A stretch of 64,000 nt of DNA from Phil1 sp964600045 (GTDB taxonomy: Bacteria > Bacillota > Clostridia > Christensenellales > CAG-138): positions 1 through 64,000 of the forward strand of contig CAZRHS010000003.1 of NCBI GenBank assembly GCA_964600045.1. The letters are read 5' to 3'. Numbering within the stretch: the stretch's first letter is position 1; each line of letters opens with the position of its first letter. The position numbers were made by a program, and so were the translations under genes. Below the pieces are notes generated by a model, which was not told where the DNA came from, did no database searches, and saw only the letters and a list, made by a program, of their open reading frames with translations. Of the stretch, positions 61,627 through 64,000 are shown in pieces.

Positions 61627-62499
61627 TTATGCATCTTCTGCCACGATGCGTATATATGCTGCCATATCTCCCGTTCCGCCAAAGCGCGGCGTATCACGCC
61701 TGTGCGAAAAAAGGTGCTCTTCATCCTCAAACGTACACTTTTCCATAAGCGTTATATTTTCGCATTTGAGCCCCGCCTCAACAAGCTGAATCGCCTGGGC
61801 GGCCTCAAGATCAAGCCAGGCATGCCCTTCCCTGCCCGGCCGCGTGCATACGCCCCGACCAAAGCGATCATCAAACCTGTTTGCAAGCGGCTCGTCCACC
61901 TCGTAGCAATTTTTGCAAATTGCTGGGCCTGTGGAAGCTATCATATCGCCGGGGTTTGATCCGTAGCACTGCTGCATAAGCTTTACAACATTCGCCCCGA
62001 TGCCGCCGAGCGTACCCTTCCAGCCGGAATGGGCAAGGCCAACTGCCTTTTTAACCGGATCGAATATAAAGAAAGCACCGCAGTCGGCATGATTTGTTAT
62101 AAGGGTAAGATCAGGCGAATCGGTAATTATACCGTCGCAATTATCGAGCGGCTCCTTATCAAAACCGCGGCCCGCGTCTTTTGAATCAAGCTTAAGCACA
62201 TTTGTGCCGTGCTCATAGCTTACAACAACCATGCTTTGATAATCTATCCCGGCGGCGGAAGCGAAGCGTGAGAAATTTTCTTTTACAAGAGCCAAATCAT
62301 GCGGCTTTTTGAAATTCAAATGGAGCGAATCGCAGGGCTTGGGGCTTACCCCTCCCTGCCTTGACGTAAACCCATGCTCAACACCGGGCATATTCTTCAG
62401 CTGCTTAGCACGGAAAAAGCCTATGCCTGCGTTTTCTTCATACAGGCAGCCATGATTCATTCTTTGGTATAAGGAAAGGTATTCGTATCTGTCCATCAT
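61627..62499 (-). CDS. pgeF: PgeF/YfiH family purine nucleoside phosphorylase (laccase-like)
   Basis: About 290 aa. The Cu/Zn-oxidase-like active site is present: NHADCGAFFIFDPVKKAVGL and AHSGWKGTLGGI, giving the His-Cys-His set. Members are linked to purine nucleoside phosphorolysis and to peptidoglycan precursor editing. ATG at 62499 gives an ATGA overlap with nrdR; GTG at 62505 is in frame. Confidence 0.92.
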   Translation of the reverse strand: MMDRYEYLSLYQRMNHGCLYEENAGIGFFRAKQLKNMPGVEHGFTSRQGGVSPKPCDSLHLNFKKPHDLALVKENFSRFASAAGIDYQSMVVVSYEHGTNVLKLDSKDAGRGFDKEPLDNCDGIITDSPDLTLITNHADCGAFFIFDPVKKAVGLAHSGWKGTLGGIGANVVKLMQQCYGSNPGDMIASTGPAICKNCYEVDEPLANRFDDRFGRGVCTRPGREGHAWLDLEAAQAIQLVEAGLKCENITLMEKCTFEDEEHLFSHRRDTPRFGGTGDMAAYIRIVAEDA

Positions 62500-62957
62500 T
62501 CGCACTTATCGTTCAAAAGAAGTTTGAGTTCTTCCATAAACGTGTTTATATCCTTAAATTGCCTGTATACGGAAGCGAAACGGACATACGCGACCTCGTC
62601 CAAATCCTTTAGACCGCGCATTACAAGCTCACCGACATAGTTGCTGGTAACCTCCTGCTCAAGGGTGTTGTTCACTTCACGAACAACCTCCTCCACCAGC
62701 TTGTCCATCTGAGCCGCGCTTACGGGGCGCTTTTCACAGGCCTTGCGAATGCCCATAAGCACCTTTTCGCTGTCGAAAGCTTCGCGGCGACCGTCTTTTT
62801 TTATAACCATGATCGGAATTTCTTCTATTTTTTCATAGGTGGTAAAGCGGCGGCCGCAGGTCATGCATTCTCTGCGCCTGCGAATGCTCGTGCCGTCATC
62901 TGTAGGCCTAGAGTCTACAACCTTGCTTTCGGTTCCGTGGCAATATCTGCACTTCAT
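62496..62957 (-). CDS. nrdR: Ribonucleotide reductase regulator NrdR
   Basis: 153 aa. Zinc ribbon MKCRYCHGTESKVVDSR and CMTCGRRFTTYE, then an ATP-cone domain (about 49-139, VIKKDGRREAFDSEKVLMGI). Senses (d)ATP and represses nrd genes. No NrdR box is clear in its own upstream region and no nrd gene is present. Confidence 0.97.
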   Translation of the reverse strand: MKCRYCHGTESKVVDSRPTDDGTSIRRRRECMTCGRRFTTYEKIEEIPIMVIKKDGRREAFDSEKVLMGIRKACEKRPVSAAQMDKLVEEVVREVNNTLEQEVTSNYVGELVMRGLKDLDEVAYVRFASVYRQFKDINTFMEELKLLLNDKCE

Positions 62958-63065
62958 TATGTATCCTCCCTAAGGACGCTTTTGGTTATTATATCACAGC
63001 AATGTTCAAAAAATAAAGCATTACGGCAATTTTCAGGCTTATATTCGCCGATTTGCGCGCATTTT

Positions 63066-63095
63066 TTGCCCGAACAAGCATATACATGATACAAT
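63066..63095 (+). promoter_or_regulatory. Predicted promoter of the DUF4349 gene
   Basis: TTGCCC (63066-63071), 18-nt spacer, TACAAT (63090-63095), 75 nt before the start codon. Confidence 0.5.
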
Positions 63096-63170
63096 TATTC
63101 CGTAATTGGAACCTTTTGCCGCATTCACGCGTTATATTTACAAAGGCACTACTTAAGGAGGGTACACAGA

Positions 63171-64000
63171 ATGAACCGATACAAAAAGCTTTTTGCAGTT
63201 ATTTCCGCGGCGCTTATGCTTTGCCTGGCGTTTACGGGATGCAGCGGCCGCTCATCAAGCTATGATTGTTACGCGGCGACAGATGCAAGCATTTCATATA
63301 ATACCATTGGAGAGAGCGAGGTTGAATACGTTGAGGATTACGCCTCCGCTGCCGCGGCAAGCGATTCCGATGTATCTTTAAGTTACAATGCTTACACCAA
63401 TTCAACAAGTACCACCAAATCATCCGAGGATATGTACGCCGGGCGGAAGATAATCAGGAATTACGATATAAGCCTTACCACAAGCACATTTGATGACGAC
63501 ACGGCCTACATTAATTCCAGAATAAGTGAGTTTGGCGGATATGTACTGGAATCAAGCCTTAGCGGATCAAAGCCCGAGGCTTACGGCGATGCGGGCAGAT
63601 ACCTGGAAATGACAATCCGTATTCCGGCCGAAAAGGCAAGCGATTTTGTAAGCGGCGTGGAAACGCTTGGCAAAATAAACTACATTCGCGATTATACGGA
63701 CGACATCACCGATGAATACTATGATGCCGATACCCGCCTTGCCGTGCTGCAAGAGCAGCTTGAAAGGCTGCGCGCGATTATGGTTGAAACGGATGATCTA
63801 TCTGATATAATAGAGCTTGAGAACAGGATAAGCGAGGTTATGCTGGAGATAGAATCTCTTACCGGCACGCTTAAGCGCTATGACGCGCTTATAGACTACA
63901 CCACCGTTTATCTTTTCATCACCGAGCGCAATTCCATAACCGGCCCTGCCAACGAGCAAACCACCGCCGAAAGAATAAGCGATGGCTTTACGAACACGCT
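63171..64000 (+). CDS. DUF4349 lipoprotein, cut by the window end
   Basis: 276 residues visible, no stop before the window ends. AAGGAGG is 9 nt before the ATG. Signal peptide and lipobox LAFTGCSG (Cys about 24), a Ser/Thr/Ala-rich linker, then the DUF4349 domain: RKIIRNYDISLTTSTFDDDT, GGYVLESSLSG, MTIRIPAEKASDFV, ITDEYYDADTRLAVLQEQLE, a coiled coil (LEDIIELENRISEV-like) and LIDYTTVYLFITE. The missing part should hold the C-terminal membrane segment. Function unknown; surface location likely. Confidence 0.88.
   Translation, partial: MNRYKKLFAVISAALMLCLAFTGCSGRSSSYDCYAATDASISYNTIGESEVEYVEDYASAAAASDSDVSLSYNAYTNSTSTTKSSEDMYAGRKIIRNYDISLTTSTFDDDTAYINSRISEFGGYVLESSLSGSKPEAYGDAGRYLEMTIRIPAEKASDFVSGVETLGKINYIRDYTDDITDEYYDADTRLAVLQEQLERLRAIMVETDDLSDIIELENRISEVMLEIESLTGTLKRYDALIDYTTVYLFITERNSITGPANEQTTAERISDGFTNT

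Noticed and set aside
62958..63170. NrdR box upstream of nrdR
   Set aside because: The sequence around the -10 (GTGATATAATAACC) has no second half-site matching the NrdR consensus.
1..64000. CRISPR array, tRNA/rRNA genes, insertion sequences, prophage or toxin-antitoxin loci
   Set aside because: No spaced identical repeats, cloverleaf-like sequences, terminal inverted repeats with transposase, or phage genes were seen on reading both strands.

Overview
The window reads as a chromosomal segment of an uncultured-type Clostridia member (Firmicutes/Bacillota). It shows the classical low-GC Gram-positive gene strings: ylxM-ffh-rpsP-khpA-rimM-trmD-rplS-rbgA-rnhB-yraN; rnc-smc-ftsY; rpmF-plsX-acpP; nusB-xseA-xseB-ispA-dxs-tlyA-nadK-argR-recN. 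It also has sigma-A promoters of the TTGACA/TATAAT type, strong AGGAGG ribosome sites, a T-box leader and an Asp23/AmaP envelope-stress operon. Base composition and codon use look even throughout. About nine tenths of the genes are on the minus strand. No tRNA, rRNA, CRISPR array, transposase, integrase or phage gene was seen. A run of 100 N (36425-36524) marks an assembly gap.

Layout. 1-4.3 kb: a GtrA flippase-like protein and a 1252-aa double GT-C glycosyltransferase. 4.4-10.3 kb: translation, ribosome-maturation and SRP genes. 10.4-18.3 kb: a LURP-one protein, ftsY, smc, rnc, acpP, plsX, rpmF and DUF177. 18.4-23.1 kb: pta-ackA (acetate/ATP), divergent tmcAL, and asnA. 23.2-31.5 kb: a coiled-coil protein, coaD, rsmD, nnrD, recX, cysS, a Zn-ribbon protein, a DUF3298 protein, thiI and a cysteine desulfurase. 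31.7-36.2 kb (plus strand): clpC, then a cell-wall amidase with a Ser/Pro-rich lipoprotein. 36.2-38.4 kb: broken bofA and folT on either side of the gap, a tetrahydrofolate-type riboswitch, and glycerate kinase. 38.4-45.5 kb: rpoZ, gmk, yicC, an AIR-synthase-like protein, ligA and pcrA. 45.6-49.3 kb: T-box-controlled pheST. 49.4-62.9 kb: deoB, recN, argR, nadK, tlyA, the isoprenoid/xse/nusB cluster, the Asp23 operon, pgeF and nrdR. 63.2 kb to the end: a truncated DUF4349 lipoprotein.

How the genes work together: almost everything is core housekeeping (translation, secretion, chromosome maintenance, cofactors, isoprenoids, envelope). The most informative points are: (i) a reading frame that looks like one 241-aa protein but is a folT/bofA chimera made by the assembly gap; (ii) a THF-type riboswitch in front of folT with an extra hairpin and a plausible Shine-Dalgarno switch; (iii) an imperfect direct repeat between pta and tmcAL; (iv) a TsaD-like paralogue inside the nusB-xseA cluster; (v) the two-module glycosyltransferase with GtrA; and (vi) absence of the sporulation-linked genes usual at several of these loci. 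I found no convincing wholly new multi-gene system here.
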